64,000 bases of DNA from NCBI RefSeq assembly GCF_048820975.1, contig NZ_JBMEUF010000001.1, positions 682,001 through 746,000 of the forward strand, in the 5' to 3' direction. The notes under the pieces were generated by a model. It worked only from the letters and a program-made list of their open reading frames with translations. It did no database searches and was not told the DNA's origin. This DNA comes from Glaciecola sp048820975 (GTDB taxonomy: Bacteria; Pseudomonadota; Gammaproteobacteria; Enterobacterales; Alteromonadaceae). The translations under genes were made by a program, and so were the position numbers. Of this stretch, positions 8,348 to 17,573 are shown one piece after another. How positions within the stretch are numbered: the first letter of the stretch is position 1; the number at the start of each line of letters is the position of its first letter.

Positions 8348-9793
8348 TCAATCCTTGCTTGTTTTTGTGTCTTCTTCAGCAGTTTTTGATTTTTTAAACT
8401 TAATACTACGAATTTTGACTATTAAGCGTTTTGTAATATGATCTTCAGGATTACTCCGTTTATTGGCTATTAAAAACAATACGAGTACACCCACCACTAA
8501 TAAAATTAAATTTAGACTTATTATTAGCATAACAGGTGGGCTATCATCTTCTTCTAATTGCACCGGCTCTTCAAGGACTTCTTGTGATTCATCTTCGGCA
8601 ACAGGCTCAACAACAATAGGCGGTGGTTCGGTAACAAATGAATACTCAGGCACAGTTAAAACTAAATCACGCCCTGATAAGGTTCTGGCAAATACTTTCA
8701 TATTCACTTTATAAATACCGTATTCAGTATTAATAATTTCAATATTTTTTTCTTCGTCTGAAACATCGGTAACTGAAAATCGCACACGCTCGCCAGAGGG
8801 ATGACGCACAGTACCATCAATTAAAAGGCTGCTATTTGTTACGTATTGCGGATCTGCAGCAATCGTTAACAAATGGTCTTTTTCTTCATCGTATTCAACT
8901 GTATGTGTGACCTTTATTGGAATTGGCCTTAAAATAACTTTTTCGTTGATTTGTTGTCTTGAAAACAAAGGCGTGCGAACAGTAAAAATTGGCTGCCATT
9001 CCCCCTCTGTGATAGTGAGATCAAATTGACCGGTAAAAATGCCATCGGCATTTTGTTCATCAAAGTCAGTACCGTTATCTTCAAAATTAGCCACCGCATG
9101 GGTACCTAATCCGAAATTTGGAAAGTTTGGGTTATTTGTACTCACAAACTCTATCGACAAAGACACCACATCACGAAATTGTGTCATATCAATCTTTTCG
9201 CCAGCGTTTTGTAGTATAGCCGTTTGTTTTAAGGTTTCACCAGAAAAAACGAGGTCAGGAATAGGCTCAGCTTTTAAGGTGATATCCGCAATCACCATGA
9301 CTTTACTTTCTGGTAAAATGTTGCCAACTGCCTGCCAAGGACCAGGCATAGGATTGGTTAGAGCAATCATGTCGTAGGTGTCAGTTTCAAACCACGTGTA
9401 GCTGTCATCATCAGCATCACCTTCCAAAAATAGCTTGCTGCCGTCAGGACGTACTAGCACAACGGGCGCACTGCCATATTCTCGAAAGAATATTAAAGTA
9501 ACTTCTTTGACATCCTCATCAACTCGAAATCGATTATTTAACAGCTTAATACTATTTAAATATTCCGTTCCAATGGGGACTACATGGTCTTTTATTTCAG
9601 CGCTTGTTTGTGCAAAAGAATGCGCAGAAAGCACGAAAATAAAGGAAATTGACAGATATAGAGTACGCAAGAAAGAGCGCCCTGCTTCTGCAAAAATGGC
9701 AGAGGGCCTAGAAAAGATTGCACATTGCTTAAGGTGCATCTTTTGAAATAATGCACCTAATTCAAGATATACCGTTTTGTAAATCGAAATCAC
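8348..9793 (-). CDS. TIGR03503-type membrane-anchored periplasmic protein
   Basis: Protein of up to 481 residues resembling the TIGR03503 family of Alteromonadales and Vibrionales, whose function is not known. A hydrophobic signal-like segment (LYLSISFIFVLSAHSFA) lies near residues 45-62. A large beta-rich periplasmic region follows, then an acidic Pro/Glu linker, one membrane helix (MLIISLNLILLVVGVLVLFL) and a basic cytoplasmic tail. The listed start is a GTG overlapping the dnaQ stop by four bases (GTGA). An ATG at 9739 is an alternative and would give a shorter leader. It is probably co-transcribed with dnaQ. The family call is from memory of the N-terminal region. Confidence 0.75.
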   Translation of the reverse strand: MISIYKTVYLELGALFQKMHLKQCAIFSRPSAIFAEAGRSFLRTLYLSISFIFVLSAHSFAQTSAEIKDHVVPIGTEYLNSIKLLNNRFRVDEDVKEVTLIFFREYGSAPVVLVRPDGSKLFLEGDADDDSYTWFETDTYDMIALTNPMPGPWQAVGNILPESKVMVIADITLKAEPIPDLVFSGETLKQTAILQNAGEKIDMTQFRDVVSLSIEFVSTNNPNFPNFGLGTHAVANFEDNGTDFDEQNADGIFTGQFDLTITEGEWQPIFTVRTPLFSRQQINEKVILRPIPIKVTHTVEYDEEKDHLLTIAADPQYVTNSSLLIDGTVRHPSGERVRFSVTDVSDEEKNIEIINTEYGIYKVNMKVFARTLSGRDLVLTVPEYSFVTEPPPIVVEPVAEDESQEVLEEPVQLEEDDSPPVMLIISLNLILLVVGVLVLFLIANKRSNPEDHITKRLIVKIRSIKFKKSKTAEEDTKTSKD

Positions 9794-10458
9794 TGTCCGC
9801 CAAAAATAGCCTGCTGCTTTGCTATATCATCGGCACTAGCACTTATAATCTTTAAGTTTGCTTCTCTTTTAATTTTTTTAACCACTTCAATGCCATCAGC
9901 ACTTGCCTCTTCATTGCCCGACGCCAAGGAAAGGCTTGTTTGCCCACCCGTCATGTATAAATATACATCTGCTAAAATTTCGGAATCTAGCAATGCGCCG
10001 TGATAGGTTCTATGACTATTGTCTACGTTGTAAAAGCGACATAAAGCATCAAGGCTATTCTTTTGCCCAGGGCGCATTCTTCTTGCCAGCACCAAGGTAT
10101 CTAAAACAGTGCATATATCTTCAGTTTTAGGTAAAGATGCATTGGCTAGTGCAAACTCATGATCCATAAAACCAACATCAAAAGGAGCATTATGAATCAC
10201 TAATTCAGCGCCTTTTATAAACGCAATGAAATCGCTAACAACATCTTTGAATAAAGGTTTATCTTTCAGAAATTCATTGGTAATTCCATGAACTTCAACA
10301 GCTTCTTGTTCAACTTCACGCATAGGGTTTACGTACACGTGATAAGTGTTACCCGTTAGTTTTCGATTGACTAACTCAACACAGCCTATCTCAATAATTC
10401 GATGCCCTTGCTTTGGGTCAATACCTGTTGTTTCTGTATCTAAAACAATTTGACGCAT
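9790..10458 (-). CDS. dnaQ: DNA polymerase III epsilon subunit (3'-5' proofreading exonuclease)
   Basis: Proofreading subunit of the replicative polymerase core. The 222 residues show the DEDDh exonuclease motifs: Exo I DTETTG (Asp7, Glu9), Exo II HNAPFDVGFM and Exo III HGALLDSEILADVY. The C-terminal tail that binds the alpha subunit is short, as is usual in this family. It is divergent from rnhA, a classical gammaproteobacterial pairing, with about 100 bases between them holding both promoters. Confidence 0.96.
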   Translation of the reverse strand: MRQIVLDTETTGIDPKQGHRIIEIGCVELVNRKLTGNTYHVYVNPMREVEQEAVEVHGITNEFLKDKPLFKDVVSDFIAFIKGAELVIHNAPFDVGFMDHEFALANASLPKTEDICTVLDTLVLARRMRPGQKNSLDALCRFYNVDNSHRTYHGALLDSEILADVYLYMTGGQTSLSLASGNEEASADGIEVVKKIKREANLKIISASADDIAKQQAIFGGQ

Positions 10459-10561
10459 AAGTACTTTTTCTTTTTCGCTTTCAATTACCTTGAGCGCTAG
10501 TATACTTGTGAATCAAATTTGTGCCTACCCAAATAATAAAATTTCAAAGACGTAAATATTA

Positions 10562-11023
10562 ATGAAAAAAGTAAGTATATATACAGACGGTTCGTGTTTA
10601 GGAAATCCAGGCCCTGGCGGCTACGGTGCCCTTCTAGAATTTAACCAGCATGAGAAACGTATTTCGCAAGGGTTTACACATACAACTAATAATCGTATGG
10701 AGTTGATGGCACCTATTAAAGCCTTGGAACTGTTAACAGAGAAGTGTGATGTTGATATTTACACTGACAGCCAATACGTAAAAAATGGTATTAACCAGTG
10801 GATCCATAATTGGAAGCGAAATGGCTGGCGGACAAGCAGTAAATCAGCCGTTAAAAATGCTGATTTATGGAAGTTATTAGATGAACAGTGCGCACAGCAC
10901 AATTTAAACTGGCACTGGGTTAAAGCTCACAACGGCCATCCGCAAAACGAAGCGGTTGATGACTTAGCACGTTTGGCCGCATCTTCTAGTGAACTAATCA
11001 CCGATGAGGGGTTTTCTGAATGA
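10562..11023 (+). CDS. rnhA: Ribonuclease HI
   Basis: Cleaves the RNA strand of RNA-DNA hybrids and helps remove primers and R-loops. The 153 residues match the family length. The four catalytic acids are visible: Asp8 in YTDGSC, Glu in NNRMELMA, Asp in IYTDSQYV, and the C-terminal Asp in AVDDLA. The basic protrusion region (HNWKRNGWRT) is also present. It overlaps rlmI by four bases (ATGA), indicating translational coupling. Confidence 0.97.
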   Translation: MKKVSIYTDGSCLGNPGPGGYGALLEFNQHEKRISQGFTHTTNNRMELMAPIKALELLTEKCDVDIYTDSQYVKNGINQWIHNWKRNGWRTSSKSAVKNADLWKLLDEQCAQHNLNWHWVKAHNGHPQNEAVDDLARLAASSSELITDEGFSE

Positions 11024-12222
11024 GCCCACGTATTATTTTAAAAGCTGAACGAGAGAAGTCTTTATTGCGCTTTCATCCTTGGGTGTTTGATGGCGCTATT
11101 GAAGAAGAAGTTGGACACATAAAATTTGGCGCCACAGTAGATATTTATTCACATGATGGAGATTGGTTAGCGAAAGCAGCCTATTCACCGCACTCACAAA
11201 TTAGAGCGCGAGTATGGACTTTTAATAAAGAACAAGTAATTGATAACACGTTTTTTAAAATGCGAATCCAACAAGCCTATGAAAAACGTAAGGCTTGGTT
11301 AGATGCAGAATCAAGCGACGCGTTTAGGCTTGTAGCTGGAGAATCCGACGGTTTACCGGGTATTACCGTTGATGTGTATGCGAATGTAGTTGTAATGCAA
11401 TTGCTTAGTGCTGGTGCCGAAAAGCATCGTGATAAAATCATTCAAGCTATTAACGCACTGTTTCCTGACTTTTGCATTCACGAGCGAAGTGATGTGGAAG
11501 TGCGGAAAAAAGAAGGCCTTGAATTATACGTAAAAACTCATCAAGGAATCCTTCCTGAAACCGTTGTAATTCGTGAAAACGATATAAAAATAGAAGTTGA
11601 TTTAGTACAAGGTCACAAAACTGGATTTTATTTAGATCAACGAACCAACCGTAAAATAGCTGGACAATATTCAAAAAACAAAGCTGTTTTAAATTGTTTC
11701 AGTTACACAGGAACGTTTTCTCTATATGCCATAGCCAATGGCGCTAAGCACGTTACTAATGTAGATGTGTCCCAAAATGCTTTAGATACAAGTGAGCGTA
11801 ATTTACATCTGAACTTCAATCAAAATGATTGTGATAAAGTAAGCCATGAAAAACAAGATGTGTTTGAGCTTTTAAGGCGCTACAAGGAAGAAGGTAAACG
11901 CTTCGATGTGATTATCATGGACCCGCCTAAATTTATTGAAAACAAACGTCATGTTGTAAAAGCCGCCAGAGGCTATAAAGACATCAATCGCTTAGCTTGT
12001 GAAATATTAAATGATGGGGGCGTACTCATAACATTTAGCTGTTCAGGGCTTATGCCAAGTGATTTATTTAATAAAGTGATTGCAGATGCCGCGCTAGATG
12101 CTAATTGCTGCTTACAGATAGTGCAACGTCTGAATCAAGACTACGACCATTTAGTCGCTTCAAGCTTTCCTGAAGGACACTATTTGAAAGGTTTAGTCTG
12201 TGTTAAGAGCCCTAAGCTTTAG
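11020..12222 (+). CDS. rlmI: 23S rRNA (cytosine-5) methyltransferase, RlmI type
   Basis: SAM-dependent methyltransferase of 400 residues. The N-terminus is PUA-like (RIILKAEREKSLLRFHPWVFDGAIEE), followed by an OB-like region and a Rossmann methyltransferase domain with NCFSYTGTFSLYA (SAM site), the IIMDPPKF motif and FSCSG, which supplies the cysteine typical of m5C enzymes. RlmI methylates C1962 of 23S rRNA in E. coli. The same target is inferred here. It is co-transcribed with rnhA. Confidence 0.88.
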   Translation: MSPRIILKAEREKSLLRFHPWVFDGAIEEEVGHIKFGATVDIYSHDGDWLAKAAYSPHSQIRARVWTFNKEQVIDNTFFKMRIQQAYEKRKAWLDAESSDAFRLVAGESDGLPGITVDVYANVVVMQLLSAGAEKHRDKIIQAINALFPDFCIHERSDVEVRKKEGLELYVKTHQGILPETVVIRENDIKIEVDLVQGHKTGFYLDQRTNRKIAGQYSKNKAVLNCFSYTGTFSLYAIANGAKHVTNVDVSQNALDTSERNLHLNFNQNDCDKVSHEKQDVFELLRRYKEEGKRFDVIIMDPPKFIENKRHVVKAARGYKDINRLACEILNDGGVLITFSCSGLMPSDLFNKVIADAALDANCCLQIVQRLNQDYDHLVASSFPEGHYLKGLVCVKSPKL

Positions 12223-12273
12223 TTAGGTTTTAACGTAAAGATGTGATTACGAAAGATAAATTTAAATGATATG

Positions 12274-12300
12274 AATAGCGGATTATGTTAATCCGCTATT
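12274..12300. repeat. Perfect inverted repeat downstream of rlmI
   Basis: A 12-base arm AATAGCGGATTA is repeated in inverse with a three-base loop (TGT). It lies 52 bases after the rlmI stop. There is no clear T-run on either side, so it may be a weak or Rho-assisted terminator or an mRNA 3'-end stabiliser rather than a classical intrinsic terminator. Confidence 0.55.
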
Positions 12301-12405
12301 GGCAACTAAAGATATGACCACTAATCGTACCCCGTACCCTTTTCAAGGAAGATAATACGATTAGATAAAGCTCACCTAACTGCAAAATGGCAAGCTAAAA
12401 TAAGC

Positions 12406-12708
12406 TTAGTTCATCTCGTTTATTTCTACGCCAACTAAACAACTTGAATCAGTCTCGGCATCACAGCGAACAACCTTTGCTTTAGCGACTAGAGAAGGAA
12501 TTTGCTCACCATTTGTTTCAATGGTTATTTCCATTAATCCACCCACTTCTACACTAGGCGACTCTAACTCAAGTGACATTCCCGTAGCGCTAATGTCACG
12601 GCATACAGCTGATATTTGCTGTGAAGATGGGCTGTCCACCATTTGAACTTGGCAGGGTGAATTTACCATCATACGGTAAAAATTACGCTTATCGTCATAC
12701 GCTAACAT
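12406..12708 (-). CDS. PilZ-domain c-di-GMP-binding protein
   Basis: Single-domain PilZ protein of 100 residues. Both c-di-GMP-binding motifs are intact: RxxxR as RNFYR near residues 8-12, and D-x-S-x-x-G as DISATG in the first strands of the barrel. It should therefore be a c-di-GMP receptor, but its partner is unknown. A good ribosome site (GGAG) precedes the ATG at 12708. It is transcribed from its own promoter or by read-through from hrpA, which lies upstream on the same strand with a 74-base gap. Confidence 0.88.
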   Translation of the reverse strand: MLAYDDKRNFYRMMVNSPCQVQMVDSPSSQQISAVCRDISATGMSLELESPSVEVGGLMEITIETNGEQIPSLVAKAKVVRCDAETDSSCLVGVEINEMN

Positions 12709-12782
12709 GAGTGACTCCTCGTTATACTCTAGTTGTTATAATACTGTTATATGGTTTGCTCATAAAAGAGTCAACAATTGTT

Positions 12783-15700
12783 TTAAAAATCGTTCATTTT
12801 ATTCATTATTCTTTTTAAGGATATTGGGTACTGGGTACCTAATTGTTGAGCAAATAAACTGATTCGTAATTCTTCCACCATTTTATAAAGTTCTGTAAAC
12901 TCGTCAAGGTTTCTTAGCTCTTTCTCGTATTTTTGGCGCTTATCATCAATCGCATTCAAGGCTTTATCTATTTCTATTTGGTTTAACCTATCTCTATTTG
13001 GGTCAACCTTAAGCTTCTCACAGCGCTGCAATAAGCCTTTTAAATATCGGTTCCAGTTTATTAACTCTTTTTCACCGGTAGCAAATACAAAGCCTTTAAA
13101 TACTAATTGATTTAGGTGCTGCTTAACATTACTAATATTACTAATAATATTAATGGGTATGCTGCCTTTACAATATTTCTGAACGCTATTAGCGATGCTT
13201 AATCCGCTTTCTACCTGCTGGGCAATTTTAAGTGCTTCATCGTTAATATCCATCCTGACAATATCAAGTGCTTTTTTATACTGCGCTTGCTCACGAATAT
13301 TGTATTGGCCTATCTTATTTTCCAATATACTTAATATTGCTGTATCAATAATGTCATCAATCAATAACTTAATTTCGCCAAAGGGATTAAAGTATAAACT
13401 TAATTTTGCTTTGTTCGGCAGCTTTGACTGTAAATATTTAACTGGTGAAGGAACATTATTCTTTATCAGTTTTATTATAGCTAATTTATGCTTTCTATCA
13501 GCTTCTTCTTTTGACGTAAAAAGGCTTACATCAATTTTGTGGCCATTTACAGTAAAAGCCGGATAGGCTTTAAGTTCGAAGCCATTTTGCTTTTTCGTAT
13601 ACACTTCTGGCAAGGTTTCAATATCAAAGCTTGAAATATCTTGTTGTTCAATTTCATTACTCACTACTTTTTCAATCGTATCCTCAAGTTGGCCCTTCAG
13701 GCGTTGCTTAAGTTCAATCAGCGACTTCCCAATGCCTAACTGCTTTCCACTTTCGTTTACAACCGCAAAGTTAAACTGTAAATGGCTATCAAGGCTGCTA
13801 GTATCAAAATCTTCTTCTTCTACTTTAACACCCGACATTCTAAAGAGCTTAGTTGATAGCGCTTGTACAATACTTTGTGTTTGCCCTTTTTTATCAAGCA
13901 TAGATAACTCTTGCAAACACGCTTGTGCGTAATCAGGAGCAGGCACAAAATTCCGACGAAGCTTTTTAGGTAATGATTTAATCAATGCCACAACTAACTC
14001 ATGGCGCATACCCGGTACTAACCAATCGAAGCCCGTATTTTGCAATTGATTAAGTTGCTCCAAGGGGATTTGTAAACAAACTCCATCGTATGCTTGGTTT
14101 GGTTCAAACTGATACTCTAAAGGCAAAATAAGATGATTTTGTTGCCAAACATCGGGGTAATCTTGTTCGGTGACTTCTTTGGTATCACGTTTTAAAAGTT
14201 GATGCTTTTCAAAATTTAGCAGATCTGGGGTCTGCTGAACCGTTTTTTGCCACCACTTTTTAAAACTAGCTTCACTGCATACATGACTAGGGATTCGTTG
14301 GTGATAAAAATCAATCAAATCTTCTTCATCAACAAGAATATCTCTTCGCCTAGTTTTCTTTTCAAGTAACTCCACATCCTCAACTAAAGACTGATTTTGT
14401 CGTAAAAAGGCATAATCGATTTTCGTATCGTTTTCGACCAACGCATGGCGTATAAATAAGTTTTGAGACTCTGCCTCGTTCACCTTCGAATAATTAATAA
14501 GCCGGCGGTTAACTATGGGTAAACCAAATAACAGCACGTTCATATATGCCATTACAGCCCCGCGTTTTTTACTCCAATGTGGCTCAGCAAAATTTTTCTT
14601 AGTAAGGTGCTCGCTTATACCTTCAATCCATTCCACTTCAATTTTAGCGACTTGCCGTGCGTAAAGCTGCGATGTTTCAACAAGCTCGGCAGCCATTATC
14701 CACTTTGGATTAGCTGAGAAAACACTTGAGCCAGGAAATATTTTGAATTGGCTATTTCGCGCGCCTAGGTATTGGCGATTATTATCTTTCATGCCAATTT
14801 GCGATAGTAAACCTGTCGCAATCGCCATGTGAATATGTTGATACTCGGCCTCTTCTTTGTTTAAACGTAAGCCCGCCGAAACCAACATGTTTTTAACTTG
14901 ATGAACAATATCTTGCCATTCGCGCATTCGTTGGTAATGAATAAAATGTTGGTTGCACCATTTTCTTAACTGATTTTGAGTTAATAATTGTTGTTGCTGT
15001 TTAAATGTTTGAAATACATTAAATAAGCTTAGTAAGTCTGAGTTTTTATCAGCAAACTCACCGTGAGCCAAATCGGCTTTTTGTTTTTGCTCATGAGGGC
15101 GTTCTCGAGGGTCTTGTACGCTCAAGCCTGCCGTTATAATCATAACTTCATAAACGCAGTCATATTCTTTTGCGGCCAACAGCATGCGTGCATATTTAGG
15201 GTCAAGTGGCAGTTTCGCCATATTCCGCCCATAAGGCGTCAGCTTCAACTGCCCTCTTACCGGTTCTACCGCTTCTAATTCTTGTAGTAAGCGTACACCG
15301 TCTTTAATGAATTTCTCTTCAGGTGCTTGAATAAATTCAAATTGCTCAATTTCACCTAAGCCTAACGACAGCATTTGTAAAATGACACTGCTCAAATGAG
15401 TTCTGGTAATTTCAGGATCGGTGAATTCATCGCGTGACAAAAAGTCCTGTTCAGAATACAAACGTATGCATATACCACTAGATGTTCGCCCGCAGCGCCC
15501 TGCTCGTTGCTTCGCCGAAGCTTGCGAAATTGGTTCAATTGGCAGGCGCTGTACTTTTAAGCGATGGCTATAGCGCGACATTCTCACAAAACCAGTATCT
15601 ATCACATATTTGATTCCTGGCACCGTTAGTGAGGTTTCAGCCACATTGGTTGATAGCACTATACGGCGCTGACCTTTAGGGTGAAATATTTTTTGCTGGT

Positions 15701-16661
15701 CGCTGGCCGATAAACGCGCATATAAAGGAATTACTTCGGTATGGCGATATTGTTTTTTTTGTAGCGCTTGTTGTGTTTCTCGTATTTCACGTTCGCTGCT
15801 TAAAAATACTAGAATATCGCCCTTTCCATTAGCGAATAATTCATCAACCGCAAGCGCTATGGCCTCAATTTGGTCAGGCGCATTCTCTTCATCAAGATAA
15901 TCTCTGTATCGTATTTCAACAGGAAAACTTCTTCCGCTTACTTCAACAACGGGGGCATCGTTAAAGTGTTTAGAAAATCGTTGGGGGTCAATTGTGGCTG
16001 ATGTGATAATAACTTTAAGATCAGGACGTTTAGGTAAAATGCGTTTTAAATAACCAAGTAAGAAATCAATGTTCAAGCTTCTTTCATGAGCTTCATCTAT
16101 TATGATGGTATCGTATTGATTCAAAAATCTATCTTGTTGCATTTCGGCAAGCAACATACCGTCAGTGAGTAATTTAACTAAACTGGTATCTGATACTTGG
16201 TCAGTAAATCGCACTTTAAAGCCAACTGTACTACCAATTTCAGTTTGTAGTTCATCGGCTATACGATTAGCAACACTTCTTGCTGCTAATCGACGCGGTT
16301 GCGTATGGGCAATCATGCCTTCACGGCCACGCCCCAATTCCAAACACATTTTAGGGATTTGAGTGGTTTTACCTGAACCCGTTTCGCCCGCAATTATTAC
16401 CACTTGGTGTTTTTCGATAAGAGACTTTATATCATCTTTTTTGTCAGATACGGGAAGGTCTGGATAATTTATGTAAGGCTTAATTGATAAACGTTGCTTA
16501 AGAATCTCACTTGATTTAGCCATATCTTGGTCAAGAATTTGACGTTGTTGTTCTTGCTTATCTACATCGCTTATTTTGCGGTTTTGATGGAAACGTTTTG
16601 TAAATTTAAAACGGTCTTTGAGCAAACATGTGCTTACGTCAATCTTATTTTCGTGAATCAT
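12783..16661 (-). CDS. hrpA: ATP-dependent RNA helicase HrpA
   Basis: DEAH-box RNA helicase of 1292 residues, close to the usual size. Motifs in order are Walker A (GETGSGKTTQ), TQPRRLAA (Ia), DEAHERS (II), SAT in ITSATIDP (III), STNVAETSLT (V) and QRAGRCGR (VI). The HA2, OB-fold and long HrpA-specific C-terminal domains follow. In E. coli HrpA acts on mRNA and, as recently shown, on stalled ribosomes. It stands alone as a long gene. Its upstream region contains the terminator of the small gene at 16913. Confidence 0.95.
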   Translation of the reverse strand: MIHENKIDVSTCLLKDRFKFTKRFHQNRKISDVDKQEQQRQILDQDMAKSSEILKQRLSIKPYINYPDLPVSDKKDDIKSLIEKHQVVIIAGETGSGKTTQIPKMCLELGRGREGMIAHTQPRRLAARSVANRIADELQTEIGSTVGFKVRFTDQVSDTSLVKLLTDGMLLAEMQQDRFLNQYDTIIIDEAHERSLNIDFLLGYLKRILPKRPDLKVIITSATIDPQRFSKHFNDAPVVEVSGRSFPVEIRYRDYLDEENAPDQIEAIALAVDELFANGKGDILVFLSSEREIRETQQALQKKQYRHTEVIPLYARLSASDQQKIFHPKGQRRIVLSTNVAETSLTVPGIKYVIDTGFVRMSRYSHRLKVQRLPIEPISQASAKQRAGRCGRTSSGICIRLYSEQDFLSRDEFTDPEITRTHLSSVILQMLSLGLGEIEQFEFIQAPEEKFIKDGVRLLQELEAVEPVRGQLKLTPYGRNMAKLPLDPKYARMLLAAKEYDCVYEVMIITAGLSVQDPRERPHEQKQKADLAHGEFADKNSDLLSLFNVFQTFKQQQQLLTQNQLRKWCNQHFIHYQRMREWQDIVHQVKNMLVSAGLRLNKEEAEYQHIHMAIATGLLSQIGMKDNNRQYLGARNSQFKIFPGSSVFSANPKWIMAAELVETSQLYARQVAKIEVEWIEGISEHLTKKNFAEPHWSKKRGAVMAYMNVLLFGLPIVNRRLINYSKVNEAESQNLFIRHALVENDTKIDYAFLRQNQSLVEDVELLEKKTRRRDILVDEEDLIDFYHQRIPSHVCSEASFKKWWQKTVQQTPDLLNFEKHQLLKRDTKEVTEQDYPDVWQQNHLILPLEYQFEPNQAYDGVCLQIPLEQLNQLQNTGFDWLVPGMRHELVVALIKSLPKKLRRNFVPAPDYAQACLQELSMLDKKGQTQSIVQALSTKLFRMSGVKVEEEDFDTSSLDSHLQFNFAVVNESGKQLGIGKSLIELKQRLKGQLEDTIEKVVSNEIEQQDISSFDIETLPEVYTKKQNGFELKAYPAFTVNGHKIDVSLFTSKEEADRKHKLAIIKLIKNNVPSPVKYLQSKLPNKAKLSLYFNPFGEIKLLIDDIIDTAILSILENKIGQYNIREQAQYKKALDIVRMDINDEALKIAQQVESGLSIANSVQKYCKGSIPINIISNISNVKQHLNQLVFKGFVFATGEKELINWNRYLKGLLQRCEKLKVDPNRDRLNQIEIDKALNAIDDKRQKYEKELRNLDEFTELYKMVEELRISLFAQQLGTQYPISLKRIMNKMNDF

Positions 16662-16834
16662 TACACTCTTTCAATTATAAGTTTGAACATCTTAGTTTGG
16701 TTAAGATAAAAGATGAGCAACTTAATTCTAATTTAGGAAAACCCTAAGTATTTCAGAATTTCTAAGTAGATTCCAATAATGTATTGTTGCGCTTACGTAT
16801 AAGACAAACTAAGAAAGCGATATGAGAGAAAGAA

Positions 16835-16871
16835 AAAGTCTCTAAACAATGATGTATTATTTAGAGACTTT
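16835..16871 (-). terminator. Intrinsic terminator of the 82-residue gene
   Basis: Perfect 12-base arms AAAGTCTCTAAA and TTTAGAGACTTT enclose a 13-base loop. On the minus strand the stem is followed by TTTTTC, and it lies about 40 bases after the stop of the 16913-17161 gene. It separates that gene from hrpA. Confidence 0.8.
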
Positions 16872-16912
16872 ATAATTTTAGCTAATAAAACAGCGGCTTA
16901 ACGTGCAGGAAT

Positions 16913-17161
16913 TTATCTGCGCGCTGCGATTGCTTGCCATTTATTTAGCTCTAACTGAGGGGCTACCGAATTGAGCACTTGGTGTTTAAAATCATCAAAC
17001 GTGTGATACTCAAACTGCTCAGTCCCTGTCAACTCATTATATATAAGACGTAATTTACGCATGGAAAAAAACGGAGCGGTTACACCTGCTGCATTAGCAT
17101 ACGCAAAATTATTGATATCGCCTTGATACATTGTACTTTGTGCCACTATCGATTCTCTCAT
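16913..17161 (-). CDS. Small uncharacterised protein, 82 residues
   Basis: I do not recognise this protein. It is soluble-looking, has no signal peptide or membrane helix, and contains the segments TAPFFSMRKLRLIYNEL and FDDFKHQVLNSVAPQLELNKWQAIAARR, with a helical C-terminal half. The gene looks real: a good Shine-Dalgarno site (GGAG, about nine bases before the ATG), a dedicated intrinsic terminator, and about 410 bases of upstream non-coding sequence. It may be specific to Alteromonadales. Confidence 0.65.
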   Translation of the reverse strand: MRESIVAQSTMYQGDINNFAYANAAGVTAPFFSMRKLRLIYNELTGTEQFEYHTFDDFKHQVLNSVAPQLELNKWQAIAARR

Positions 17162-17573
17162 TGGTGTTCTCCATTTGAGAATTCATTTTACGCGCAAACT
17201 TAAGTACTTTTATATAAGCAAATAAACTAAATAGCTTTGTTGTTATAACTTTTTTGAGGTTGAATTATTTAATCCTTCACTACCTCTCTGCTCTGGGTTT
17301 ATGTCAATTAATTGACACCCGTCATGCATACAAAAATAGTCTAATCACTCTAAATAAATTGAAAAAACAGAATAACGAGCAAACTTAAACGCTTAGAAAA
17401 AATATAAAATATAAGCACCTGAAAATATTGAGATATTTACAAGTTAAAAATAGACATGTTCTGTATAACCAAGGCTCATTTAGATTAAATTATGCACCAC
17501 TTAGAACAATTTTTTATCAGTCTATTTTTGATGTACACTTACCAATAATATTCACTTCTATTTAGGACATTTA
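17162..17573. other. 412-base non-coding region before sbcB
   Basis: AT-rich divergent spacer between the small gene and sbcB. It should contain both promoters. I found no open frame, RNA gene or strong palindrome, only a short GCTTA/TAAGC pair near 17390-17416. Confidence 0.4.
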
